Position numbers and translations under genes: made by a program. DNA of 35,282 nucleotides, from NCBI GenBank assembly GCA_020742395.1, contig DYWZ01000046.1, positions 1-35,282 on the forward strand, given 5' to 3'. Of the stretch, positions 25,491-32,928 are shown piece by piece (the stretch's first letter is position 1; each line of letters starts with the position of its first letter). The DNA comes from Enterococcus columbae (GTDB taxonomy: Bacteria; Bacillota; Bacilli; Lactobacillales; Enterococcaceae). Below the pieces are notes generated by a model, which saw nothing but the letters and a program-made list of their open reading frames with translations, ran no database searches and was not told the origin of the DNA.

Positions 25491-26376
25491 AACGTTTTTG
25501 TTTTAAAAGGGTTTTTTTAGGGACTAAATAGGTAAAGCCTTCACCAATGACTTCATGGACATTGATAATCGAGATAAAGGCTTTTTCGTCTACTTCATGA
25601 ACTAAACGTTTGATGACAGGCACTTCTCTGATACCAACTACCATATAGATAATATTTTTTTCTTCACCAGAATAGCCACCTTCGCCTTTGAAATAAGTAA
25701 TTCCACGATAGACATTCTCTCTTAGGGTTAAAGCGACTTCTTGACTTTTATTTGAAACAATTAGCAAACCTTTTTCAGAGTAACCGCCATTAATTACTGC
25801 ATCAACAGTGCGGGAGAAAACAAAACTAAAAATTAAAGTATAAATCATCCGATGCAAATCTACATAGGTTAAAGATAGAAGTAAAACAACGATATCAAAT
25901 CCAAATAATGTTCGCCCAATGGCAATACCAAATTTTTTATCGAAAATTCTAGCGATAATATCACTACCACCGGTTGTTCCACCTACACGATATATAATAC
26001 CACTACCTAAGCCCATAATCGCCCCAGCAATCAAAGCTACGATAAGTAAATCATGTTGTAAATCAATAACTAGAGGTACTCGTTGCCAAAAATCAATCCA
26101 AAATGAAACACCAAAAATACCTAATATTGTATAAATTAAGGATTGTTTACCTAACATTTTTCCACCAATTAAAACGATGGGGACATTTAAGATTAAGTTT
26201 GTAATTGCAGGATTATAATTAAATAAGGCCTTTAAAATTAAGGTAATCCCAGCAATTCCTCCTTCAGCTAATTTATTTGGAATGTTTAAAAAGACCAAGC
26301 CAAAACTAAAAATTGCTGTACCTAATATAATGACAAAAATATCAAAAAAGAGTTTCCATGAAACTTTTACTGACAT
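25489..26376 (-). CDS. YitT family membrane protein
   Basis: The 295-residue protein has five or six N-terminal membrane spans (YitT/DUF161 region, about 10-210; ILGTAIFSFGLVFLNIPNKL, GGIAGITLIL, GGTTGGSDIIARIF) and a C-terminal soluble DUF2179 domain (about 215-285; GYSEKGLLIVSN, RGITYFKGEGGYSGEEKNII). The family is widespread in Firmicutes; the transported substrate, if any, is not established. The start is ATG 26376 with AGGAGGG just upstream on the minus strand. It is convergent with ypiB and divergent from cca. A possible promoter (TTGACA with CATTAT at 18) lies on the minus strand near 26458-26481. Confidence 0.86.
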   Translation of the reverse strand: MSVKVSWKLFFDIFVIILGTAIFSFGLVFLNIPNKLAEGGIAGITLILKALFNYNPAITNLILNVPIVLIGGKMLGKQSLIYTILGIFGVSFWIDFWQRVPLVIDLQHDLLIVALIAGAIMGLGSGIIYRVGGTTGGSDIIARIFDKKFGIAIGRTLFGFDIVVLLLSLTYVDLHRMIYTLIFSFVFSRTVDAVINGGYSEKGLLIVSNKSQEVALTLRENVYRGITYFKGEGGYSGEEKNIIYMVVGIREVPVIKRLVHEVDEKAFISIINVHEVIGEGFTYLVPKKTLLKQKR

Positions 26377-26532
26377 AAAAATCCCTCCTGTTATATAAAT
26401 TTACCGACTATCCTACTGTAGCAGATAAAATTGCAAAAAACAAATAAGAAGATAATGATAAAAAGATGTAAAAATTGTCAAAAACGTTTAGTTGAGTTAA
26501 CGAAATTTTCAGACAGAATCTCATAGCTATGT

Positions 26533-26538
26533 TATAAT
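26533..26538 (+). promoter_or_regulatory. cca promoter -10
   Basis: TATAAT at 26533-26538 lies 46 bases before the cca ATG. The -35 is poor; the best candidate is TCAGAC (26509-26514) at 18 bases. AATTTTCAGA at 26504-26513 resembles the left part of a CodY box, but the right part does not match. Confidence 0.5.
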
Positions 26539-26584
26539 GAAAAACGATTATATTCAGTATTATGAATAAAGTAAGGAAGATTAG

Positions 26585-27805
26585 ATGAAATTAACCCGTT
26601 TACCAAATGAATTTAAAAAAGCTTTGCCGGTAATTAATCAATTAACTCAAGCAGGCTATGAAGCTTATTTTGTCGGCGGCTGTGTCCGTGATGCGATTTT
26701 AGGTTTACCGATTCATGATGTAGATATTGCCACTAGTGCTTTTCCTGCTGAAATCAAAGAAGTATTTGAAAAAACGATTGATGTAGGGATTGAACATGGC
26801 ACTGTTCTAGTTTTATCTGGTGATGAAAGTTATGAAATCACCACTTTCCGTACAGAATCAACCTATCAAGATTATCGTAGACCAGATCATGTAGATTTTG
26901 TTCGTAGCTTAGAAGAAGATTTAAAACGCCGTGACTTTACGATTAATGCGTTAGCTTTAGCGCATGATGGTAGTGTTATTGACTTATTTGATGGTTTGAA
27001 CGATTTAAAAAATCGTTGCTTGCGAGCAGTTGGTCAAGCACAAGATCGTTTTCAAGAAGATGCTTTGCGTATGATGAGAGGCTTGCGCTTTATTTCGCAA
27101 CTTGATTTTCAATTAGAGGCTAAAACAAAAGAAGCTATTTGTAATCATGCTGAATTATTAACCAAAATTTCTGTTGAGCGTATCTGTATAGAATTTGAGA
27201 AACTACTCGTTGGCAAAAATCGTTCACAAGCACTGGCGCTATTTATTGAAACGAACTGTTTTAAATATTGTCCACAACTTACTCGATACGAAAAACAGTT
27301 AAGCAACTTTGCGCAGGTAGCTAATCATCAATTACATGATGTAACAGTTGCCTGGGCAGCAATACTGACTTATTTTAATATGCCGTTGCAACAAGTCCGA
27401 CCATTTTTAAAAGCTTGGAAAACATCCAATCAATTAATTATTGAAGTCCAATTACTATTACAAATGCTTATAATTAGAAAACAACGCATATTCAATGCCA
27501 TTGATTTATATCAATTAAATGAAGACATTATTCCTAAATTAAGTGAATTATGTGCCTTTTATCAATTATCAGAACCAACTAATTTACTTTTACAACGCTA
27601 TCAGGCATTGCCGATTCATCAATTAAAAGATTTAGCTATTAACGGGCATGATTTAATGACTTATTTTAATCGCCGAGGCGGTAGTTGGTTAAAACAGTTA
27701 CTATCTTTATGCGAAAGTGCGGTTTTGATGAATGAAATAAAGAATGAATATCAAGAATTATTAAGTTATGCCAATTCAAAAATGGATTGTGAAAAAATAG
27801 ATTAA
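26585..27805 (+). CDS. cca: CCA tRNA nucleotidyltransferase
   Basis: The 406-residue class II nucleotidyltransferase adds or repairs the CCA 3' end of tRNAs. The head domain has VGGCVRDAILGLPIHDVDIA (about 29-48, with the catalytic D-x-D), then TVLVLSGDESYEITTFRTES and RRDFTINALAL (about 115-125) with RFQEDALRMMRGLRF marking the base-selecting neck. Length and domain order are typical of Firmicutes CCA enzymes that lack an HD domain. It follows GGAAGA and has its own promoter. Confidence 0.95.
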   Translation: MKLTRLPNEFKKALPVINQLTQAGYEAYFVGGCVRDAILGLPIHDVDIATSAFPAEIKEVFEKTIDVGIEHGTVLVLSGDESYEITTFRTESTYQDYRRPDHVDFVRSLEEDLKRRDFTINALALAHDGSVIDLFDGLNDLKNRCLRAVGQAQDRFQEDALRMMRGLRFISQLDFQLEAKTKEAICNHAELLTKISVERICIEFEKLLVGKNRSQALALFIETNCFKYCPQLTRYEKQLSNFAQVANHQLHDVTVAWAAILTYFNMPLQQVRPFLKAWKTSNQLIIEVQLLLQMLIIRKQRIFNAIDLYQLNEDIIPKLSELCAFYQLSEPTNLLLQRYQALPIHQLKDLAINGHDLMTYFNRRGGSWLKQLLSLCESAVLMNEIKNEYQELLSYANSKMDCEKID

Positions 27806-27967
27806 GCGTTTTATTTTTTAAAATGGTTTAAAAAAATATTGTTATAAAAATATTAGTTTTTTCCTAAGAAATAGTAGATGTTATTTAGAAATAGACTGTA
27901 TATTTCAAGGACATGAGTATTTTTTATTATTTTGAACTTGAAAAAATCTTGTGAAAGTTTCCTTTTG

Positions 27968-27996
27968 TTTACGTTTTTGAAATCGTATGCTAAACT
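27968..27996 (+). promoter_or_regulatory. promoter upstream of the 150-residue conserved protein
   Basis: TTTACG (27968-27973) and TAAACT (27991-27996) are 17 bases apart, and the -10 is extended (TGC before TAAACT). The start codon is 37 bases downstream. The remainder of 27806-27967 is AT-rich with no gene visible. Confidence 0.6.
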
Positions 27997-28032
27997 TAAA
28001 GACGTAGTAATGATTTTTTTAGGAGTGATACT

Positions 28033-28485
28033 ATGGCAAGAGAAATGAAAGCTTTAAAATTCTTATTCCGTAATGGAGAAACTTGGACGATTGATCGTCG
28101 TCATATTGGTGACTTATGGATTAAACAAATTACAACAAGTTATGGACGCATTAATGGTAGTGAATTTGTTGAAATTCACCCATGCGCAGGTTTTAAAATC
28201 GAAATTTATCCTGAAGCAGATAATGTAGCTACTTCTGATATTAACTTAGGTGGCTTAGAATTAGGAATGTTTGATCGCGCAATCAAGTATGAAGATATTG
28301 AAAGAATGGAAATTATCTATCGTGCAGGCACACCTGATTTAGTTTACTTCCCATATGAAGATAAAGATGGGGATGGATTGGATAATGTACATCAATCAAC
28401 CAAAATTAGCGAGAAAAATGGTTGCTTATATATCGTAATCGATCCAACTAAAAATGTAGAAGATGTATATGGTGCAAATTTCTAA
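28033..28485 (+). CDS. conserved protein of unknown function
   Basis: I do not recognise this 150-residue protein. It is soluble, without signal peptide or membrane span, and begins MAREMKALKFLFRNGETWTI, suggesting a mostly beta fold. Near residues 109-117 it contains DKDGDGLDN, a DxDxDG-type acidic loop like calcium-binding loops. Other blocks are GGLELGMFDRAIKYEDIERM and NGCLYIVIDPTKNVEDVYG. It has its own promoter (27968-27996), a good AGGAGTGAT ribosome site and its own terminator (28499-28527), so it is a single-gene transcript between cca and the nuclease gene. It looks like a real, well-translated gene. Confidence 0.8.
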   Translation: MAREMKALKFLFRNGETWTIDRRHIGDLWIKQITTSYGRINGSEFVEIHPCAGFKIEIYPEADNVATSDINLGGLELGMFDRAIKYEDIERMEIIYRAGTPDLVYFPYEDKDGDGLDNVHQSTKISEKNGCLYIVIDPTKNVEDVYGANF

Positions 28486-28498
28486 CTTGAATCGCTGG

Positions 28499-28527
28499 AA
28501 CCAGTAGTCTTGGCTACTGGTTTTTTT
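28499..28527 (+). terminator. terminator after the 150-residue protein
   Basis: AACCAGTAG (28499-28507) pairs with CTACTGGTT (28514-28522), followed by seven T residues. Confidence 0.9.
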
Positions 28528-28589
28528 GTGGACAAAAATAGTTGTTTGTTGATAGTATGAAAATAGTGCTAATTTTGGAGGGAAATTTC

Positions 28590-29330
28590 TTGAAGAAAAA
28601 ATATAGTTTAGGTGCGATTATTATCGCGATTATTTTGGCAGTTGCTACAAATTATATGAAAGAGCAAGAACCTACCAAGACAACCAACGTTTCAAATGAA
28701 GTCAAACAAGCCAAAATAATCAAAAATCCAAAAAAAAATATTGATAACTTAAGTCAATTATCTAATTACGATGGTCAACATGTAGTGATCACTATTCATC
28801 AAAATCAACCGACTTTTAGTCAAGCAGAATTATCCTTAGCTAATGGTAGCTGGCAACGTTTTAGTGAACTAGACACTAAAAATCGAGTAGGACAAGCTGA
28901 CGCAATGTTAGGCTATGATTTAATGCCTCGAAAAAAACGTGAGGATATTTCTAAGGTTTATCCAACAGGTTGGCGCCAAAAAAAGATGAGCAATGGAGAA
29001 TTTATTTATAATCGTTCACATCTTATTGCCCATCAATTAACGGGTGAAAATGCAAACTGGAAAAACTTATTTACTGGTACAGAAATGATGAATCAAGAAT
29101 ATATGACTCAATATGAACAACCCGTAGCTGATTATATTAAACGGACTAAACACCATGTTCGCTATCAGGTAAAACCAATTTTTATGGGCGATGAATTAGT
29201 TTGTCGTGGTGTACAAATGCAAGCTAAAAGTATTGAAGATGATCAAATTAGCTACAATGTATTTATCTACAATGTAGAGCCAGGATATACGATTAATTAT
29301 CTAACTGGACAAGCTACTAAAGCCAATTAA
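28590..29330 (+). CDS. secreted DNA/RNA non-specific endonuclease
   Basis: The 246-residue protein has an N-terminal signal or anchor segment (YSLGAIIIAIILAVATNY, about 5-22) and a beta-beta-alpha-metal nuclease domain. The catalytic His is probably H144 in YNRSHLIAHQLTGENAN, followed by NWKNLFTGTEMMNQEYM with the metal-binding Asn. This matches the EndoNS_2 group of streptococcal and enterococcal extracellular nucleases; the DRGH motif of EndA is replaced by NRSH. The start is TTG 28590, seven bases after GGAGGG; an in-frame upstream ATG would add an implausible 16 residues. Likely roles are nutrient nucleic acid digestion or degradation of extracellular DNA. Confidence 0.85.
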   Translation: MKKKYSLGAIIIAIILAVATNYMKEQEPTKTTNVSNEVKQAKIIKNPKKNIDNLSQLSNYDGQHVVITIHQNQPTFSQAELSLANGSWQRFSELDTKNRVGQADAMLGYDLMPRKKREDISKVYPTGWRQKKMSNGEFIYNRSHLIAHQLTGENANWKNLFTGTEMMNQEYMTQYEQPVADYIKRTKHHVRYQVKPIFMGDELVCRGVQMQAKSIEDDQISYNVFIYNVEPGYTINYLTGQATKAN

Positions 29331-29337
29331 ATACGTC

Positions 29338-29363
29338 AAGTAAAAATACTTAACATTTTTTTT
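29338..29363 (+). terminator. weak terminator after the nuclease gene
   Basis: AAGTA and TACTT pair around an AAAA loop, followed by AACA and eight T residues. The stem is short. Confidence 0.4.
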
Positions 29364-29392
29364 GAAAAAGACTAGCATTCTTTAATTAAACA

Positions 29393-29401
29393 TGGTATGA
29401 T
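29393..29401 (+). promoter_or_regulatory. rpmG promoter, extended -10
   Basis: TGGTATGAT (29393-29401) is an extended -10 with no clear -35, 57 bases before the rpmG ATG. Confidence 0.5.
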
Positions 29402-29457
29402 AATTCAGTCTGAGAGATTTCTTGGAGAGATCAACGTAAATTTGAGGAGGGAATAAA

Positions 29458-29607
29458 ATGCGCGTAAACATTACTTTAGAATGTACTTCTTGTAAAGAAC
29501 GTAACTACTTAACAAGCAAAAATAAACGTAACAATCCTGATCGTTTAGAAAAGAAAAAATATTGCCCACGTGAAAGAAAAGTTACTTTACACCGTGAAAC
29601 AAAATAA
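29458..29607 (+). CDS. rpmG: 50S ribosomal protein L33
   Basis: The 49-residue protein reads [20 protein letters not shown] at the start and ends [15 protein letters not shown], the L33 family. The first metal pair C-x2-C is intact (ECTSC), but the second is reduced to a single Cys (YCPRE instead of CPxC), so it is not a clean four-cysteine zinc form. GAGGAGGG (29444-29451) precedes the ATG by six bases. It opens the conserved rpmG, 5-FCL, rhomboid, yqgQ, glcK neighbourhood and has its own terminator. Confidence 0.93.
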   Translation: MRVNITLECTSCKERNYLTSKNKRNNPDRLEKKKYCPRERKVTLHRETK

Positions 29608-29632
29608 TACGACGATAATCGTTCGTTTAAAA

Positions 29633-29666
29633 AAGGGGAAATCATTGGCGATTTCCTCTTTTTTAT
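29633..29666 (+). terminator. rpmG terminator
   Basis: AAGGGGAAATC (29633-29643) pairs with GATTTCCTCTT (29650-29660) with one G-U pair and a short loop, followed by TTTTATT. Confidence 0.87.
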
Positions 29667-29732
29667 TGGCAAAAGAAAAACAATCAGTTAGAATAAAAAC
29701 ATATTTAAAATTATCAGATGGGTGTGAAAAGA

Positions 29733-30272
29733 ATGTCAAAAGAAATGATTCGACAGAAGATATTAACCCGTTTAACCAATTTAGCTGAAACAAAAGAGGA
29801 AAAATGTAAAAGAGAAGCTCAATTATACCAAGCTTTATTACAAAATGCTAAATGGCAACAAGCCCAATGCATTGGCATGATTCGCTCAACTTACTTAGAA
29901 GTGGCAACTTTTCCTTTGTATCAAGCTGCCTGGCAAGCTAAAAAAACAGTCGTCGTTCCCAAAAGCTTATCCAAACGTCAATTAGCTTTTTATAAAGTTG
30001 ATGAAAATACCTCTTATATTAAAACTAACTTTGGCGTTGAAGAGCCTGTAAGCCAAGTTTTTATTGATAAGCAACAGATTGATTTATTGATTGTACCAGG
30101 AGTGGCCTTTAAAAAAGATGGTTATCGTATTGGCTATGGTGGTGGCTTTTATGATCGATATTTAGCTGATTATAAAGGAAATACAATCAGTCTAGTATTT
30201 AAAGAACAACTAATCGATGATTGGCAACCAGATTTATTTGATATACCAGTTCAGCAAATCATTATTGCTTAG
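29733..30272 (+). CDS. 5-formyltetrahydrofolate cyclo-ligase
   Basis: The 179-residue enzyme converts 5-formyl-THF to 5,10-methenyl-THF with ATP, recycling folate in the cytoplasm. The conserved motif GYRIGYGGGFYDRYL (about 130-144), with DLLIVPGVAFKKDG just before it, is diagnostic, and the N-terminal MIRQKILTRL with basic residues is usual. An in-frame ATG at 29718 lacks a ribosome site; ATG 29733 follows GGGTGTG and matches the family N-terminus. It is the yqgN-type neighbour of the rhomboid gene in Firmicutes. Confidence 0.92.
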   Translation: MSKEMIRQKILTRLTNLAETKEEKCKREAQLYQALLQNAKWQQAQCIGMIRSTYLEVATFPLYQAAWQAKKTVVVPKSLSKRQLAFYKVDENTSYIKTNFGVEEPVSQVFIDKQQIDLLIVPGVAFKKDGYRIGYGGGFYDRYLADYKGNTISLVFKEQLIDDWQPDLFDIPVQQIIIA

Positions 30273-30285
30273 AATGGAGATTATT

Positions 30286-30951
30286 ATGAAAAAATTTTTT
30301 GGTGGACCATTTGTCACTAACAGTTTATTAGCGATACAAATCCTCGTTTTTATTCTAGGTTATTTCTTACCGATTAATCTATTTGGCGTAATGAATGGAC
30401 CTTTGATTACGTTGGCACATCAGTACTGGCGTTTATTTACACCGATATTTATTCATTTTGGGTTAACTCATCTACTGTTTAATTCGGTAGTCTTGTATTA
30501 TATGGGCCAACAGTTAGAAGCAATTTATGGTCATGCACGCTTTTTATTCATTTATTTGCTTAGTGGTGTGATGGGCAATATTTTTAGTCTAGCTTTTAAT
30601 GCTGCAAATATTCATTCAGCAGGTGCAAGTACTGCCTTATTTGGGATGTTTGGGGCTTTTGTGGCGATGGCTATGCATTTTAAAAATTATCCTATGCTTC
30701 AATCGATGATGAAACAGTATCTATTGTTAATAGTCATGAATTTAGCGTTAGGGTTGTTTATCTCATCTATTGATATTTTTGGTCATATTGGTGGTTTAAT
30801 TGGTGGATTTTGTTTAGGACAAACGATTGCGCCAATTCAGCAAACTTCGGCCTATAAAAAGGCAGTTCAAATTCTTTTTGGCATACTTTTTCTATTTTTA
30901 TGCCTAATTTGTTTATTCTACGGTTTTAAAAAGTATCAATTACTAGTATAA
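30286..30951 (+). CDS. rhomboid family intramembrane serine protease
   Basis: The 221-residue polytopic protein has about six membrane spans and rhomboid signatures: HFGLTHLLFNSVVLYYMG (with the oxyanion-site Asn), the catalytic Ser in SAGASTALFGMFGAF (about 115) and catalytic His in DIFGHIGGLIGGF (about 169). It cleaves membrane substrates within the bilayer. Its location between 5-FCL and yqgQ-glcK matches gluP of Bacillus, but the long soluble and TPR extensions of Bacillus GluP are absent. The start is ATG 30286 after ATGGAGA (30274-30280); upstream in-frame codons lie inside the previous gene. Confidence 0.93.
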   Translation: MKKFFGGPFVTNSLLAIQILVFILGYFLPINLFGVMNGPLITLAHQYWRLFTPIFIHFGLTHLLFNSVVLYYMGQQLEAIYGHARFLFIYLLSGVMGNIFSLAFNAANIHSAGASTALFGMFGAFVAMAMHFKNYPMLQSMMKQYLLLIVMNLALGLFISSIDIFGHIGGLIGGFCLGQTIAPIQQTSAYKKAVQILFGILFLFLCLICLFYGFKKYQLLV

Positions 30952-30972
30952 TACTTAGGAAGTGTTTTTTTT

Positions 30973-31200
30973 ATGAAAACTTTATATGATGTTCAGCAAT
31001 TACTAAAACAATTTGGTATCTACGTTTATGTTGGTAAAAGAATTTATGATATTGAATTGATGAGTATGGAAATTAAGCAATTATACGAAGGGCATTTAAT
31101 TGATAAACCAACTTATTTGAATGCTTGGGCAATTTTAAAACGTGAGCATCACATTGAAGAAAGTAGAGGAGATGAATGGCAATGGCTAAAAAAATCATAG
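30973..31200 (+). CDS. yqgQ: YqgQ family protein (DUF910)
   Basis: The 75-residue protein is a small helical cytoplasmic protein with the YqgQ pattern TLYDVQQLLKQFGIYVYVGK then RIYDIELMSMEIKQLYEG. Its function is not established; nucleic acid binding has been suggested for the fold. It overlaps the start of glcK by about 19 bases, so the two are translationally coupled, as in Bacillus yqgQ-glcK. The upstream Shine-Dalgarno is AGGAAG (30957-30962). Confidence 0.88.
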   Translation: MKTLYDVQQLLKQFGIYVYVGKRIYDIELMSMEIKQLYEGHLIDKPTYLNAWAILKREHHIEESRGDEWQWLKKS

Positions 31201-32144
31201 GTATTGATCTTGGAGGAACAACGGTAAAATTTGCTATCATGACATTAGATGGTGAAATTCAACAAAAGTGGAGTATTCCAACCAATATTTTAGATGAAGG
31301 ACAACATATTGTTCCAGATATCATTGAATCAATTAATCATCATTTGTCACTTTATCAACTAACTGCAGATGATTTTGTCGGCATTGGAATGGGGACTCCA
31401 GGTAGTGTCAACCGCACAGAAGGTACGGTAATTGGTGCGTATAACTTAAATTGGAAAACGTTGCAACCGGTTCGAGAACAAATTGAAAAAGGTACAGGAA
31501 TTCACTTTACCCTTGATAATGATGCCAATGTAGCAGCTTTAGGTGAAAGATGGCAAGGTGCCGGTGAAAATAATCCTGATGTTGTTTTTGTTACTTTAGG
31601 TACCGGTGTTGGCGGCGGTGTCATTATGGAAGGCCAATTATTACATGGTAAAGCTGGTTGTGCTGGTGAGATTGGTCATATTACCGTTGATCCACACGGC
31701 TTTGAATGTACTTGTGGGAAAAAAGGTTGTTTAGAAACTGTTTCCTCGGCAACTGGTGTGGTACGTGTCGCACGTAAATTAGCGGAAGAATATGCAGGGA
31801 ATTCTGAATTAAAACGTCGCCTGGATGATGGTCAAGATATCACTAGTAAAGATGTTTTTGAATTAGCCAATGACAACGATGCTTTAGCTTTAATGGTTGT
31901 TGATCAAGTATGTATGTATCTAGGTTTAGCTTTAGGAAATATTGGTAATACTTTAAATCCAGCTAGTATCGTAATCGGTGGTGGGGTGTCAGCTGCCGGC
32001 GAATTTTTACGTAGTCGTGTGGAAAAATACTTTAATGAATATGCTTTCCCACAAGTTCGTGAAAGTACTGAAATTAAATTGGCACAATTAGGAAATGATG
32101 CTGGAGTAATTGGTGCAGCATCACTAGCCTTACAATTTGTATAA
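31182..32144 (+). CDS. glcK: ROK family glucokinase
   Basis: The 320-residue enzyme phosphorylates glucose with ATP. It has the N-terminal phosphate motif GIDLGGTTVKFAI (about 6-18), the sugar-binding DNDANVAALGE (about 108-118), the ATP site VTLGTGVGGGVIM and the ROK zinc motif CTCGKKGCLE (about 176-185, with the metal-binding His in GHITVD). ATGs at 31176 and 31182 are both possible; AGAGGAG (31165-31171) is ten bases from the second and four from the first, so 31182 is preferred. Together with the gal genes downstream it feeds hexose into glycolysis. Confidence 0.95.
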   Translation: MAKKIIGIDLGGTTVKFAIMTLDGEIQQKWSIPTNILDEGQHIVPDIIESINHHLSLYQLTADDFVGIGMGTPGSVNRTEGTVIGAYNLNWKTLQPVREQIEKGTGIHFTLDNDANVAALGERWQGAGENNPDVVFVTLGTGVGGGVIMEGQLLHGKAGCAGEIGHITVDPHGFECTCGKKGCLETVSSATGVVRVARKLAEEYAGNSELKRRLDDGQDITSKDVFELANDNDALALMVVDQVCMYLGLALGNIGNTLNPASIVIGGGVSAAGEFLRSRVEKYFNEYAFPQVRESTEIKLAQLGNDAGVIGAASLALQFV

Positions 32145-32166
32145 TTTATTATAGGAGAGTTTATCG

Positions 32167-32571
32167 ATGAGTTTTTGGTTTTGGTTGAATATTATTCTTT
32201 TGTTAGTTTTGCTTGCAATGCTTGCTAACTGGGCATACTATCAGTTTATGAGCAAACGTTTTGCAACTTTGTTAGAAGTAGATGAGTTTAAAGCCGGTAT
32301 GCGTAAAGCCCAAGTGATTGATGTACGTGAGAAGAAAGAATTTGACAGTGGCCATATTTTAGGTGCACGCAATATTCCCTATCCAATGTTAATGCAATCT
32401 TTGGCAAGTATTCGTAAAGATCAACCGGTATATTTATATGATACTAGAATTGCTTTGAGTACACGTGCTGCTAAAAAACTACGTAAAAAAGGCTATCAAA
32501 ATATCTTTATCTTAAAAGAAGGTTTTGATGGCTGGACGGGCAAAACAAAAGGTAAAAAATATGATGAATAA
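32167..32571 (+). CDS. membrane-anchored rhodanese-like protein, catalytic Cys absent
   Basis: The 134-residue protein has one N-terminal membrane span (FWFWLNIILLLVLLAMLANW, about 3-22) and a rhodanese domain (about 40-130) with VIDVREKKEFDSGHILGARN. In the active-site loop, where active sulfurtransferases have Cys, the sequence reads LYDTRIALSTRAAKKL; Asp 92 occupies the Cys position. It should not act as a persulfide-forming sulfurtransferase and may bind or sense a ligand instead. It closes the glcK cluster and ends in a strong bidirectional terminator. Confidence 0.87.
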   Translation: MSFWFWLNIILLLVLLAMLANWAYYQFMSKRFATLLEVDEFKAGMRKAQVIDVREKKEFDSGHILGARNIPYPMLMQSLASIRKDQPVYLYDTRIALSTRAAKKLRKKGYQNIFILKEGFDGWTGKTKGKKYDE

Positions 32572-32601
32572 AAAAAGAGAGTCAGCTGACTCTCTTTTTT
32601 T
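32570..32601. terminator. bidirectional terminator between the rhodanese and DUF3042 genes
   Basis: A palindrome, AAAAGAGAGTCAGCTGACTC continuing TCTTTTTTT, gives an A-flanked GAGAGTCAG/CTGACTCTC stem with U-tracts on both strands. The two flanking genes converge on it. Confidence 0.88.
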
Positions 32602-32767
32602 ATCTAGCAAAACTTTTACGATGGGCAATTTTGCGTTTTACTTCTAGTTCGCGTTCTTTTTCTTCTTCAGGTTCAATATATACTTTTTTAACCACTTTAG
32701 CAGTGCCGTATGCAGCTAAAACCGTTGATAGACTTCCTACTAAGAAGCCGGAAAAGAATTTTTTCAT
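32600..32767 (-). CDS. DUF3042 family small protein
   Basis: The 55-residue protein starts MKKFFSGFLVGSLSTVLAAY, with a short hydrophobic N-terminal helix, and continues with a strongly charged helix (EPEEEKERELEVKRK) to HRKSFAR. This layout and the ends match the DUF3042 family of Lactobacillales, whose function is unknown. GAGGTGAT lies five bases before the ATG on the minus strand, and the gene ends at the shared terminator. It is transcribed against its neighbours. A possible promoter is TTGACC with AATTAT at 17 bases (32823-32795, minus strand). Confidence 0.85.
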   Translation of the reverse strand: MKKFFSGFLVGSLSTVLAAYGTAKVVKKVYIEPEEEKERELEVKRKIAHRKSFAR

Positions 32768-32794
32768 TTTAATCACCTCGACAAAGATTTCCTT

Positions 32795-32823
32795 ATAATT
32801 TTATTATGACGTAAAAAGGTCAA
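32795..32823 (-). promoter_or_regulatory. candidate promoter of the DUF3042 gene
   Basis: On the minus strand, TTGACC (32823-32818) and AATTAT (32800-32795) are separated by 17 bases, 28 bases before the ATG. The -10 is imperfect. Confidence 0.45.
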
Positions 32824-32864
32824 AAAGAAAAGTGAAAACCCTTAAAAAAACTACTAAAAACACA

Positions 32865-32893
32865 TTGAAAAAATTTAGTAAATATTTTATAAT
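32865..32893 (+). promoter_or_regulatory. galK operon promoter
   Basis: TTGAAA (32865-32870) and TATAAT (32888-32893) with exactly 17 bases between them, 36 bases before the galK ATG. Confidence 0.88.
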
Positions 32894-32905
32894 AAATTTA
32901 CTAAA
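32874..32905 (+). promoter_or_regulatory. candidate gal operator (inverted repeat over the -10)
   Basis: TTTAGTAAAT (32874-32883) and ATTTACTAAA (32896-32905) form a perfect 10-bp inverted repeat with 12 bases between, enclosing the -10 of the galK promoter. The placement suits a repressor such as GalR; no regulator gene is inside the window. Confidence 0.65.
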
Positions 32906-32928
32906 ACAAATAGAAAAGAGGAAATCTC

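Noticed and set aside
25919..26134. Plus-strand frame of 71 codons opposite the YitT-family gene
   Set aside because: Shadow of a well-supported membrane protein gene; no ribosome site or family match.
29570..29788. Open frames on both strands between rpmG and the 5-FCL gene
   Set aside because: They overlap the end of rpmG and its terminator; neither has a convincing start signal.
32832..32845. Catabolite (cre) site TGAAAACCCTTAAA upstream of galK
   Set aside because: The central CG essential to cre sites is CC here and the right end does not match.
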